Origin: an uncultured Caulobacterales bacterium
GTDB taxonomy: Bacteria > Pseudomonadota > Alphaproteobacteria > Caulobacterales > Maricaulaceae
NCBI GenBank assembly: GCA_938001915.1
Contig: CALLBD010000018.1
Span: 1-43,025 of the forward strand
Reading direction: 5' to 3'
Length of the DNA stretch: 43,025 bases
Both the position numbers and the translations under genes were made by a program. The notes under the pieces were generated by a model that did not search any database, had not been told where the DNA came from, and worked only from the letters and a program-made list of their open reading frames with translations. This document shows, in pieces, positions 7,687 to 16,049 of the stretch (its first letter is position 1; the number at the start of each line of letters is the position of its first letter).

Positions 7687-8177
7687 TGAAAAACCCAAGA
7701 AATCTATTGATATTTGCGGTAATTGGCGGCGTCGTCGGATTGGGCTTGGGTATTGCAATTGGGCGCTTGAGCGTTCCGGACAGAAGCAAATTATCCGTGT
7801 CTGACAGCCGCGACGATATGCGCGCCGTTCTGGCTGCTCAACAGAAGGCTTGGAACGCGGGCGATATCGAAGGTTTTATGCAAGGCTATGCGCAGCGCGA
7901 TACGCTGCGTTTTGCCTCTGGCGGCGATATTACTTATGGATGGGGTGCGACTTTAGACCGATATCAACGAAGATATTCCGATCGATCAAAAATGGGGACC
8001 CTGACTTTTGATATTTTGTCGGTAGAACAGATGAATGCGGGCAGGGGCCTGATATTTGGCAAGTGGATTTTGCAACGCGAGGCCGATGCGCCGAGCGGTC
8101 TATTTACGCTTCACATGGTGAAAACAAAGGATGGCTGGAAAATCGTGTCCGACCACACCAGCTCAGCCTCTAATTAA
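7683..8177 (+). CDS. Membrane-anchored NTF2/SnoaL-like (DUF4440-type) protein
   Basis: 164 residues. A transmembrane segment with Gly zipper character (residues about 9-27, FAVIGGVVGLGLGIAIGRL) anchors the protein; the rest should face the periplasm. Residues about 44-160 read as a DUF4440/SnoaL-like cone fold: MRAVLAAQQKAWNAGDIEGF, then a WGATLDRYQRRY segment, and the closing strand GWKIVSDHTSS. These folds bind small molecules or act as simple enzymes; no catalytic set is obvious. The four-base overlap with metF ties its expression to that operon. Any functional link to one-carbon metabolism is only contextual. It converges with ilvE, whose stop is 9 bases away. Confidence 0.7.
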   Translation: MMKNPRNLLIFAVIGGVVGLGLGIAIGRLSVPDRSKLSVSDSRDDMRAVLAAQQKAWNAGDIEGFMQGYAQRDTLRFASGGDITYGWGATLDRYQRRYSDRSKMGTLTFDILSVEQMNAGRGLIFGKWILQREADAPSGLFTLHMVKTKDGWKIVSDHTSSASN

Positions 8178-8186
8178 GCGATAAAC

Positions 8187-9071
8187 CTAAACGCCAATGT
8201 CGAGTTTGCCTCGCACCAGATTATCGTAATCTGACGCGAGTGCATGGCAGATTTCACCAACCGTATAGGGGTGACCATCAATTTCCCGTACGGGCGTCAC
8301 TTCAGCGGCTGTACCAACAACAAAGCACTCGTCAAAATGGGGCATTTCTGCAGGATGTATGTCGCGCTTATGTACGGAATATCCTCGTTTCTCCGCGAGT
8401 TTAACGACCGAGTCATGCGTTATGCCCTCGAGGAGGATGTCATTCGTTGGCGTATGAATTTCTCCATTACGGACAAAGAAAATATGCGCGCCCGTACATT
8501 CCGCCACGCGGCCTTTGTAATCAAACATGAGTGCGTCGTCCCAGCCCTCAGCTTGGGCTTTGTCCTTCGCCAATGTGCAAATCATATAAAGTCCAGCCGC
8601 TTTGGATTTACAGGGCGCAGACCGCGGGTCGGGTCGAATCCAATCTGAAATACACAGGCGAATGCCTTTCATCTTATCTTCGAAATAGCTGCCCCAATGC
8701 CATGCCGCGACACCGAAGTGGATTTTATTATTCTTCGAAGCCACGCCCATCATATCAGAGCCTCGCCAAGCGAAGGGGCGAAGATAGGCATCTTTCAGCC
8801 CTGACTTGGCTAATGTGTCGAGACAAGCCTGGTCAATTTGTTCTAAGGAATAGGGAATTTCATAGCCAAGGAGTTTGGCCGAGTTCACAAGTCTTTTGCT
8901 GTGGTCCGTCAAACGGAAAATTTCCCCATCATAGGCCCGATTGCCTTCAAAGACACAAGACCCATAATGTAAAGAGTGAGTCAGCACATGGATTTTTGTC
9001 TCGCGCCAATCGACAAATTCACCGTCGATCCAAATTACGCCGTCGCGGTCATGATAAGCTTTTTCAATCAT
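8187..9071 (-). CDS. ilvE: Branched-chain amino acid aminotransferase
   Basis: 294 residues from ATG at 9071, chosen because AAGGA lies just upstream and the sequence then starts MIEKAYHDRDGVIWIDGEFV; an ATG at 9137 would add 22 unlikely residues. Fold-type IV PLP enzyme: HYGSCVFEGNRAYDG (substrate loop), LRPFAWRG, Lys157 in KSKAAG as the probable Schiff-base lysine, and the phosphate-binding region GITHDSVVKLA. It transaminates the 2-oxo acids of Val, Leu and Ile using glutamate. Cytosolic. It diverges from the response regulator gene across about 120 bp. Confidence 0.93.
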   Translation of the reverse strand: MIEKAYHDRDGVIWIDGEFVDWRETKIHVLTHSLHYGSCVFEGNRAYDGEIFRLTDHSKRLVNSAKLLGYEIPYSLEQIDQACLDTLAKSGLKDAYLRPFAWRGSDMMGVASKNNKIHFGVAAWHWGSYFEDKMKGIRLCISDWIRPDPRSAPCKSKAAGLYMICTLAKDKAQAEGWDDALMFDYKGRVAECTGAHIFFVRNGEIHTPTNDILLEGITHDSVVKLAEKRGYSVHKRDIHPAEMPHFDECFVVGTAAEVTPVREIDGHPYTVGEICHALASDYDNLVRGKLDIGV

Positions 9072-9144
9072 GATGTTTCCTTTTTGACTTAAACAGTGAA
9101 GCGCCAATGACTTGCCAATGGTTCCAATACACGTCATTTATATT

Positions 9145-9174
9145 TTGTAGCGGAAAAGTCATCGTTAATATGCT
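9145..9174 (+). promoter_or_regulatory. Possible promoter of the two-component operon
   Basis: TTGTAG (9145-9150), an 18-base gap, and TATGCT (9169-9174) give a weak sigma-70-like promoter about 20 bases before the ATG at 9195. Each box matches consensus at four of six positions. Confidence 0.3.
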
Positions 9175-9194
9175 GTTGATAGGGCCAAATATCC

Positions 9195-9893
9195 ATGAGT
9201 ATGACCTATTTGGAACGTTCTAACACCCATATCCTTATTATTGATGATGATGATAGGATACGGGATCTGCTCTCGCGTTATCTATCGAAAAATGGCTATC
9301 GCGCGAGTACCGCGAATGGCGCTGACGAGGCGCGGCAGAAAATGCAAGGTTTGAAATATGACCTTCTTATCGTGGATATTATGATGCCCGGCGAGGATGG
9401 TCTTACCTTAACTCGGTCTTTGCGCGATCATCATGATGTGCCTATTATTCTGCTTACGGCTTTGGGGGAAGCGGACCAACGCATTGCAGGATTGCGGTCG
9501 GGGGCAGATGACTATTTGTCTAAACCTTTCGAGCCCGAAGAGCTTTTACTCCGCATCGATAATATTTTTAAGCGCACTGGCAAACAGCTCACATCAGATA
9601 AGGTTGTTTTTGGGCCTTATGAATTTGACATGACGAAAGCCATTTTGCGTAAAAATGGAAAACAAATGAAGCTCACAACAGGCGAACAAACGCTGCTGTC
9701 ATTACTGGCGGGACAGTCTGGCGGCGTTGTCTCAAGATATATATTATCTGATAATATCAAGGCGCAATCTGAACGGGCCGTGGATGTGCAAATGACTCGG
9801 CTGCGCCGCAAGCTAGAAGATAATACGTCAGAGCCTCAATATTTACTTACCGTCCGAGGCGAAGGCTATCGGCTGGTTTCCGATGCCGTCTAG
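9195..9893 (+). CDS. OmpR/PhoB-family response regulator
   Basis: 232 residues. Receiver domain (about 11-125): acidic pocket IIDDDD, phosphoacceptor Asp61 in DIMMPGEDG, Thr88 and Lys110 (SKPFEPEELLLRI). A winged HTH DNA-binding domain follows (about 135-230) with the usual RAVDVQMTRLRRKLE recognition helix and the GEGYRLV hairpin. The combination and position beside ilvE resemble PetR/OmpR-like regulators of alphaproteobacteria. The kinase gene follows after 7 bases, a cognate pair. Target genes and signal are unknown. Confidence 0.93.
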   Translation: MSMTYLERSNTHILIIDDDDRIRDLLSRYLSKNGYRASTANGADEARQKMQGLKYDLLIVDIMMPGEDGLTLTRSLRDHHDVPIILLTALGEADQRIAGLRSGADDYLSKPFEPEELLLRIDNIFKRTGKQLTSDKVVFGPYEFDMTKAILRKNGKQMKLTTGEQTLLSLLAGQSGGVVSRYILSDNIKAQSERAVDVQMTRLRRKLEDNTSEPQYLLTVRGEGYRLVSDAV

Positions 9894-9900
9894 CTAGACG

Positions 9901-11199
9901 ATGTTTTCGCTTAGGAACATATTGCCAAAATCTATTTTTTGGCGCGCCTTTCTCATCATCATTCTTCCCATTGTTATTATGCAGATGCTGGTGGCGTGGT
10001 ATTTCTTCAATGCCCATTGGGCCCGCGTTACCTCAAACCTATCCGACTCTGTGGCCGCAGATATTGCGGTTGCTACGCAATTATTTCGCGAAGACCCGAC
10101 CGATGAAACGGCGAAAAAACTTGATGCGCTTTTGCGGCCAGAGATGGAATTATCGGTCGTTCTACGTCCGGCTGATACATTGCCGACGGCAACTCGGAAT
10201 GCTTTTTTTTCGGCTTTGGACAAAACCCTGCGGCGCAGTCTCACAGAGGCGGTGAGTGCGCCATTCTGGTTCGACACAACCCGTTACCCGAACCATATTG
10301 ATATTCGCATCCAAGTGGACGAGGGGGTCTTGCGCTTCATTGCTGCGCGGGAACGCGTTTTTGCGCCAACGGGATACGTGTTTATTTTCTGGTTGATCAC
10401 GGCAACGGTGGTGAGTTCACTGATTTCCATTCTTTTTATCCGCCGTCAGTCCGACCCTATTCGAGAGTTAGCCGCTGCCGCTGCCGCCTTCGGTAAAGGG
10501 CAAGACATTTCCAATTTTAAACCAAGAGGCGCGTCTGAGGTAAGGATGGCAGGGCAGAGCTTCCTCAAAATGCGCCGACGCTTGCGACGTCATATCGAAC
10601 AACGTACCCTGATGCTGGCGGGCGTGTCTCATGATTTAAGAACGCCTCTGACGCGGTTAAAGTTACAACTCGCCATGCAAGATGATAGCGAGGATACACG
10701 GGCGGCGCGCAAAGATGTTGATGAAATGGAAGCCATGCTGACGGGGTATCTCGATTTTGCGCGCGGTATGGAGTCTGAAAAATCACAACATGTGCAACTG
10801 CAGGACCTCATCTCCGATGTCGTGAATAGCCGAAACGTTGTCGTACCCGCCTTTGAGGATCGAACCATCTCTATTCGCCCAATCATGCTGAAACGCTGTC
10901 TCGGGAATCTCATTAGTAATGCCGCGAAGTATGGGGCGGTCTGTCATTTGAAGGTCGAACATGCGAACGGCTTTTTACTCATCTCAGTAGAGGATGACGG
11001 GCCTGGTATTCCTAAGGGCCAAAGGCAAGCCGCGTTTAAGGCCTTTCAACGCTTGGACGAGGCTAGAAATCAAAATATAGAGGGTGTGGGTCTTGGCCTG
11101 TCAATTTCGCAGGATATTGCGCAACTGCATGGCGGAACCATTTTATTGGAAGATAGCGATCTCGGCGGTTTAAAGGCGACCCTTCGCCTGCCGCTCTAA
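9901..11199 (+). CDS. EnvZ-like membrane sensor histidine kinase
   Basis: 432 residues. Two membrane segments (about 15-36 and 160-178) bracket a periplasmic sensor region of about 120 residues. A HAMP linker follows (RRQSDPIRELAAAAAAFGKG), then a HisKA domain with phosphoacceptor His244 in AGVSHDLRTPLTRLK, and a HATPase_c domain with N box NLISNAAKYG, G1 box EDDGPGIP and G2 box GVGLGLSI. It should autophosphorylate and pass phosphate to the regulator encoded 7 bases upstream. The layout matches EnvZ/OmpR systems, but the periplasmic part gives no clue to the ligand. Its stop is 8 bases from that of the convergent proC. Confidence 0.93.
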   Translation: MFSLRNILPKSIFWRAFLIIILPIVIMQMLVAWYFFNAHWARVTSNLSDSVAADIAVATQLFREDPTDETAKKLDALLRPEMELSVVLRPADTLPTATRNAFFSALDKTLRRSLTEAVSAPFWFDTTRYPNHIDIRIQVDEGVLRFIAARERVFAPTGYVFIFWLITATVVSSLISILFIRRQSDPIRELAAAAAAFGKGQDISNFKPRGASEVRMAGQSFLKMRRRLRRHIEQRTLMLAGVSHDLRTPLTRLKLQLAMQDDSEDTRAARKDVDEMEAMLTGYLDFARGMESEKSQHVQLQDLISDVVNSRNVVVPAFEDRTISIRPIMLKRCLGNLISNAAKYGAVCHLKVEHANGFLLISVEDDGPGIPKGQRQAAFKAFQRLDEARNQNIEGVGLGLSISQDIAQLHGGTILLEDSDLGGLKATLRLPL

Positions 11200-11207
11200 C
11201 GCCGTGA

Positions 11208-12020
11208 CTATTTGGCCAGCTGTTTAGCGCGCGCGAACGCCGCCCGAACTGTCGCGATGATCATTTTTGACAGACCGCCGTCCTCCCCCATCAAGACATC
11301 CAAGGCGGCCTGTGTTGTGCCATTTGGTGAGGTGACGTTTTTCCGGAGTGTCTCGGGACTTTCATCCGTTTTGCTTAGAAGTTTGGCCGAACCAATTATG
11401 GTTTGGCGCGCTAATTTTGCAGCGACGTCAGGGGGCAAATCGAGCGCCACTGCGCCCGCTTCTAAGGCTTCGACCAGGTGAAAAACATAGGCGGGTCCCG
11501 ATCCAGAGATAGCTGTTACTGCATTTAGATCAGCCTCGCTATCTACTCTGACAATTTCGCCACCCGGCCTTAAAAGTGTCTCAGCTTCTTCGATTTTTTC
11601 TGGAGAAATCTTGGGGTCGGCATAGATGGCGCTAATCCCGGCGCCAATGGCGGCGGGTGTGTTTGGCATTGAACGTATGACGATTCGGCCGTCAAAAATT
11701 TGATCTAATTGCCTCAGGCTTGTTCCGGCCAAAATCGAAACAATCATGGCATTTGGCGGGAGAGCGGCCGCGATTTCAGGGCCGACATCTTTGAACATCT
11801 GAGGTTTGATTGCCAATAATACGGTTTGAACCGACTTTGGAATTTCCGACGTTTGGGTAAAATGCTTAGCTCCGCGCTCAATTGCGAAAATCGCTTCAGG
11901 ACCTGGAGAGGGGTCAAGGATAGCGAGTTTACGCGGTGTGACGACGCCAGAGTCGAGCCAACCAGTTAAAAGCGCTCCGCCCATTTTGCCTGCGCCAATC
12001 AAAAGATGAGTTACGGCCAT
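11208..12020 (-). CDS. proC: Pyrroline-5-carboxylate reductase
   Basis: 270 residues from the ATG at 12020, which overlaps the stop of the YbjN gene as TAATG. The start gives the canonical N-terminus MAVTHLLIGAGKMGG with the Rossmann GxGxMG motif. Other landmarks are IRSMPNTPAAIGAGISAIY and the C-terminal helical dimer signature ISGSGPAYVFHLVEALEAG. It reduces pyrroline-5-carboxylate to proline with NAD(P)H. A reading frame open further upstream (to 12086) is only overlap with the neighbouring gene. It is translationally coupled to the YbjN gene. Confidence 0.93.
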   Translation of the reverse strand: MAVTHLLIGAGKMGGALLTGWLDSGVVTPRKLAILDPSPGPEAIFAIERGAKHFTQTSEIPKSVQTVLLAIKPQMFKDVGPEIAAALPPNAMIVSILAGTSLRQLDQIFDGRIVIRSMPNTPAAIGAGISAIYADPKISPEKIEEAETLLRPGGEIVRVDSEADLNAVTAISGSGPAYVFHLVEALEAGAVALDLPPDVAAKLARQTIIGSAKLLSKTDESPETLRKNVTSPNGTTQAALDVLMGEDGGLSKMIIATVRAAFARAKQLAK

Positions 12021-12586
12021 TAGGGTTGCGCCGCCAGATCCACTAAGGCGCTCGTCAGTGCATCCTCTGGTGATTTTCCTGCCCATATAACATATTGGCT
12101 CGCGGGATATCCCCTTTCCGCGGCGTCAAGGGCATGCGCCAGCATATCGAGGCCTTGCTCAGTACCTAATTCTGCGCCGCCCCGAAGTGAAGTAGAGTCC
12201 CGATAGACCAAAGAGCGGCTTTTATCCCAATAGTCAAAATGACCTGAGGTTAAACGCTCATTCAACAGGCTCATTAAGCGGCAAATATCATCAGAGCGGC
12301 CCCCTGGCATCCGGCCTTCAAATAGCAAGAAGACTTGCACTTGCTCACTTGCCGTGTTCCAGGTGAGCGACACGTCATGTTCACACCAAAGCCCTGGGAG
12401 GGAGATGTGCAATTCGTTGATGTCAACGCGCTCATACTCATAGCCCTCCGCAATACAAATGCGTTTGAAAACCTCTAATGGGTTTTGCCGAATACCTATG
12501 GCTCCTGAAAGGGTCGGGCTCGGCCTAATATGACGTTGATCAGCGTAAGACATGCAATCCTGGTGAATCAATTTAATTTCTGACAT
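12020..12586 (-). CDS. YbjN-domain protein
   Basis: 188 residues from ATG at 12586 (a TTG lies just before it). The central part reads as a YbjN domain, the type III chaperone-like fold annotated as bacterial sensory transduction regulator: NPLEVFKRICIAEGYEYERV, then alternating strands LHISLPGLWCEHDVSLTW and VQVFLLFEGRMPG, and a long helix ending RLTSGHFDYWDK. YbjN-proC neighbourhood is common in alphaproteobacteria. Cytosolic, no membrane segment. The molecular role is not established. Confidence 0.75.
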   Translation of the reverse strand: MSEIKLIHQDCMSYADQRHIRPSPTLSGAIGIRQNPLEVFKRICIAEGYEYERVDINELHISLPGLWCEHDVSLTWNTASEQVQVFLLFEGRMPGGRSDDICRLMSLLNERLTSGHFDYWDKSRSLVYRDSTSLRGGAELGTEQGLDMLAHALDAAERGYPASQYVIWAGKSPEDALTSALVDLAAQP

Positions 12587-12691
12587 CAAGCTATGGCCAT
12601 TCGCGATTCCCGCAAGCCCTATTGTGCGAGTGGGTGTTGATAACCGAAAATTGTGGTGTTTATTCGTAAAATATCTTGTGAATTCGTATAT

Positions 12692-13918
12692 TTAGCGCGG
12701 GAAAAGCCGTATGATATTGTCTCCCTCACGGGCGCGAATCTCGCCGCTAGTGTAGTAAATGCGGCCAAATCCATCCGTCAGAGAAACCGAAAGGATTGGC
12801 GCGGGGACATATGGGTCAAAATAAATGCTATCCGCCACTAAGCTAAAAGGAATTCGAGTCGGATTTCCGGAAATTATAAGAGTTTGTTCGGTCAAGATTG
12901 GGTTTTCGTTATAATTCCCGCGATCTTGTTTGAGTTTAATGTTCAGGCGCGCTTGCTGGGGAATGCCGTTCACAGGATCAAAGGCGGCTTCGCCCCGGAT
13001 GAGCGTTTGCGCCATTGAAGCCACATTAAGATTTTTGCCGCGATTTGTCGCGACTCCTTGCCTGAGGCCGTCGAGAGCCAGGCTGTATTTTATGTCAGGC
13101 CCATTATAGCCAACAGGGTTTCTCATGACGAAAGTCTTTCGGCCAGCCGGATTTGTTATCCAAGCCTTGAAGGCAAGATCAGGAGGGTTGGGTCGATCCC
13201 AAATACCGCGGCGCATAGAAAATTTAATTGTGCCATTTTGTGCAATGGCAGGGCGGAAGTCTTGCGCGGCCATTTCCATCGATAACCCCCCCGCAAGTCC
13301 ATTTTCTAAAAGCTGGACATGGAGCATGGAACCCGCTGGAAGACTAGAATTGGGCGGAAGGGTGATGTTCCCCGTAATTGTTTCGACAGATGTAAAATCA
13401 GGCTTAGTCACATTCCCTATGTCTAAATTGGATGGTGGGGTAAGGGTCAAAATTCGTAAGTCTGGAGATAAGACAGGCAGAGGGTAAGTCGTTTTGAGGA
13501 CAAGGTTCTGATTTTGATCGCGCAGTTCCCCCTCAAGCCTAAGGCTATTTATACTCTCTGGATATGTTAGAATAGCCTCTGTTTCCGTGCCTAAATTCTC
13601 TAGGAAAAGCGTTGATTGCGATAGGTTTTTTCGCGCGCTATTATCAGCTGTTGAGCTGTGTTCGAACAAGGTGAGGGTTAGACTGAATTTGCCTGTTAGA
13701 TTAGGCCATTCATAAAACACCTTCACCGGAAGCCCCGTTTTCGTGGGGGTCATTTGGATAGGTGTCTGTTGGGCGTCAGGCGTCCCGATAGATCCATAAA
13801 TGTCTTTTGGTGTTTGCGGTTTGGAAATTTGCGAGCTGTTTTGCGCGAGCGCAGACGTCCCGGATAAAATCAGAGACAGCCCCACTGCAAAGCGACCAAT
13901 TGTGTGCCAAGACATCAT
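12692..13918 (-). CDS. Secreted protein with two YbaY-like beta domains
   Basis: 408 residues from ATG at 13918 (or 13915); upstream codons of the open frame overlap the GST gene and are rejected. A Sec signal peptide ends SALAQ (about residue 25). Two repeated beta-rich modules resemble the YbaY/HslJ-like type III chaperone-fold domain (PF09619 family): one starting near TGNITLPPNSSLPAGSMLHV and another near RGEAAFDPVNGIPQQARLNI, the latter ending with LVADSIYFDPYVPAPILSVS and GRIYYTSGEI, the usual close of that domain. An N-terminal beta region of about 150 residues precedes them. No lipobox, so probably soluble periplasmic. The YbaY assignment is by eye and moderate; function unknown. Confidence 0.6.
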   Translation of the reverse strand: MMSWHTIGRFAVGLSLILSGTSALAQNSSQISKPQTPKDIYGSIGTPDAQQTPIQMTPTKTGLPVKVFYEWPNLTGKFSLTLTLFEHSSTADNSARKNLSQSTLFLENLGTETEAILTYPESINSLRLEGELRDQNQNLVLKTTYPLPVLSPDLRILTLTPPSNLDIGNVTKPDFTSVETITGNITLPPNSSLPAGSMLHVQLLENGLAGGLSMEMAAQDFRPAIAQNGTIKFSMRRGIWDRPNPPDLAFKAWITNPAGRKTFVMRNPVGYNGPDIKYSLALDGLRQGVATNRGKNLNVASMAQTLIRGEAAFDPVNGIPQQARLNIKLKQDRGNYNENPILTEQTLIISGNPTRIPFSLVADSIYFDPYVPAPILSVSLTDGFGRIYYTSGEIRAREGDNIIRLFPR

Positions 13919-13962
13919 AGCCAGCTTGGTTGCGCCTGAATTAGGGCGAAATCGTGGCACAT

Positions 13963-14562
13963 TTAACCTTCTGGTTTCCAGCGGGGGAACTTCTGCATGA
14001 TGCTCAGAAAAACATCTGAATTTACGCAAGCCGTCAGCCAATCGCGGGTGAAGGGGAGGGTGTTGTCATCGGCCCACCAGTCAGGTTCGACAGCGGCAAA
14101 TTGGCGAATAAAGGGGAAGCTGGCCATATCCGTTGGTCCCATCTCAGCCCCGCAAATAAAGGCCGACTGGCTGAGCCGCTGCTCAATGCCGCTCAAAGCG
14201 TCTTTGGCTTTCGCCCTGTGAGATAAATCGACATCGCCCCGCTTAACGCTGGGGTCATAGCGCGACGCATATTTGTATCGGTCAAGATGATATTTGAACG
14301 GGCCGTCTATTGCGTCGATTATGTCCGTTTCAAATTCTGCATCAGGCAAAGCCCAGCGCATAATATCTAGACTTTCCTCAAGGACTTTTGATCCCGTGAT
14401 AAGCACAGGCACTGAGCCTTTGGGGGAGACTTCCAACATATGGTCGGGCTTATCGCGAAGCAGAACTTCGCGGTGCTCATAGTCGGTCTCGGCGATGGAT
14501 AAGGCCATTCTCGCCCGCATCGCATAGGGGCATCGCCGAAAACTATAGAGTATATTCCCCAT
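13963..14562 (-). CDS. Glutathione S-transferase-fold protein
   Basis: 199 residues. The N-terminal thioredoxin-like domain begins [20 protein letters not shown], with Cys11 in a CPYA motif, and carries the cis-Pro segment KGSVPVL and the ES pair (LEESLDIM) that hold glutathione in GSTs. The C-terminal half is helical, with SAFICGAEMGPTDMASFPFIRQF at the usual place of the N-capping Asp. The N-terminal Cys suggests a thiol-transferase or glutaredoxin-2-like role rather than a conjugating enzyme (inference). The start ATG overlaps the trhO stop as TAATG. Confidence 0.85.
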   Translation of the reverse strand: MGNILYSFRRCPYAMRARMALSIAETDYEHREVLLRDKPDHMLEVSPKGSVPVLITGSKVLEESLDIMRWALPDAEFETDIIDAIDGPFKYHLDRYKYASRYDPSVKRGDVDLSHRAKAKDALSGIEQRLSQSAFICGAEMGPTDMASFPFIRQFAAVEPDWWADDNTLPFTRDWLTACVNSDVFLSIMQKFPRWKPEG

Positions 14563-15476
14563 TAGCTGGCCTTGCGCCCAATATGGGTTTCCCCGCGCTG
14601 TTTTGCGAGTTGGATTTGCTTTTGCCGTTCAGCGAACGCTGCCTTTTGCGTCTCGGTCATCTCAGCATGGCAATGATGACAGGATATGCCTTTTTGATAT
14701 TCAGGTCTGAGTTTTTCATCTTCGGTGATCGGACGGCGGCAGGCGAAACACTGGTCATATTCTGATTCCGCGAGGCCATGTGTAACGGCGACACGCTGGT
14801 CGAAGACAAAACAATCGCCTTCCCACAGGCTTTGTGTTTCAGGCTGAGTTTCGAGATATTTTAGGATGCCGCCTTTTAAATGATAGACATCATCAAATCC
14901 GTTTTCGAGCATAAAGGATGAGGCTTTTTCGCAGCGAATGCCGCCCGTACAGAACATGGCGACTTTGGGTTTGTTGATAGCGCCGCGATTGGCTTCGACC
15001 CAATCTGGAAACTCACGAAAGGTCTTTGTGTTCGGATTAACTGCGCCTTTGAAGGTTCCAATGCCGACTTCGTAGTCATTGCGCGTGTCGATTAAAATTG
15101 TATCGGGGTCCGTGATGAGCGCGTTCCAATCATCGGGGTCAACGTAAGTTCCAACGGTCTTATTGGGGTCCACGCCGTCGACGCCCATTGTCACGATTTC
15201 GCGCTTTAAGCGGACCTTCATGCGGTAGAAGGGCATGTCTTCGGCGCTTGAATATTTCACGTCTAAATCTGCGAGACGGGGGTCCGCGCGTAGAAAGTCA
15301 ATAACCTCTGAGATGGCTGCAGCCTCTCCGGCAATGGTGCCGTTTACGCCTTCAAGCGCGAGGAGCAGCGTGCCTTTAGCGCCGTATAAATCACACATAC
15401 TCTGGAGCGGTTCGCGCAAGCGCTCGTAGTCTGGAAGAGACGTAAATTTATACAGAGCTGCGACGCGGTAAGACAT
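14562..15476 (-). CDS. trhO: tRNA uridine(34) hydroxylase (rhodanese-like)
   Basis: 304 residues, the usual length of TrhO/YceA. An N-terminal ferredoxin-like domain ([18 protein letters not shown], then [13 protein letters not shown]) is followed by a rhodanese domain with the active-site loop [10 protein letters not shown] (Cys176) and [13 protein letters not shown]. The C-terminus has a Cys-pair region (CFACRRP, CHHCH). The family installs 5-hydroxyuridine at tRNA position 34 in an oxygen-dependent reaction. Cytosolic. It is followed without gap by the GST-fold gene. Confidence 0.92.
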   Translation of the reverse strand: MSYRVAALYKFTSLPDYERLREPLQSMCDLYGAKGTLLLALEGVNGTIAGEAAAISEVIDFLRADPRLADLDVKYSSAEDMPFYRMKVRLKREIVTMGVDGVDPNKTVGTYVDPDDWNALITDPDTILIDTRNDYEVGIGTFKGAVNPNTKTFREFPDWVEANRGAINKPKVAMFCTGGIRCEKASSFMLENGFDDVYHLKGGILKYLETQPETQSLWEGDCFVFDQRVAVTHGLAESEYDQCFACRRPITEDEKLRPEYQKGISCHHCHAEMTETQKAAFAERQKQIQLAKQRGETHIGRKAS

Positions 15477-15517
15477 GGCCGCGATTTAGGTTTGGAGTGT
15501 CAAAGCGTCAAGCCGAA

Positions 15518-15985
15518 CTAGCCGTTTGGCGTCACAGGCGTTGGCTCTGCGATACTCGCAATGAGGCTGTCGTAAATCGGGGAGTTTTCAATCCAGGAGA
15601 CAATGTTTTCCGACATGCCTTGTTTTCTGAATAACTCGCTCATGGAATCCTTGATGATGTTCGGGTCATTACACCTCTTCGCCACCGTCTTTAGGTCTTT
15701 TATCCCTTGGCCACGTGTCAGCTCTTTTTTCATTTTGTTCATGGCTTTATTTAACGACCAAAGTTGCACGAGGTTGGGTGTGTCACCCTTGGCCCAGGTT
15801 TTTGAAACGCTAGAAAATGTCTTGAGGGATGACCTCGCAGAGCTCTCAATTTTACCTACGGCTTTTGTTGCGCGCGGCGCGATCCATTCGGATGTGCAAA
15901 CTTCTGCAGGGTCTGGCGTTGACGCGCAGGCGCTCAGTAAAAGGACTGCTGGTAGGCATAAAAATATAGCTCGCATGAATTTCAT
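15518..15985 (-). CDS. Small lipoprotein, unknown function
   Basis: 155 residues. A lipoprotein signal ends in the lipobox LLSAC (Cys20), with Ala at +2, so outer-membrane sorting is likely. The mature part is helical and Lys/Ser-rich, with two further Cys residues (about 30 and 105) that could pair in the periplasm. A VSKTWAKGDTPNLVQLWSLN segment and a C-terminal amphipathic region are the only landmarks. No family recognised. It lies 41 bases upstream of trhO on the same strand. Confidence 0.7.
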   Translation of the reverse strand: MKFMRAIFLCLPAVLLLSACASTPDPAEVCTSEWIAPRATKAVGKIESSARSSLKTFSSVSKTWAKGDTPNLVQLWSLNKAMNKMKKELTRGQGIKDLKTVAKRCNDPNIIKDSMSELFRKQGMSENIVSWIENSPIYDSLIASIAEPTPVTPNG

Positions 15986-16049
15986 TCCTAAACTGTACTG
16001 CGTCCCTTAAACATAAGCAAGCGAGGCAGAAAATGATGGTTTAGCCCGC

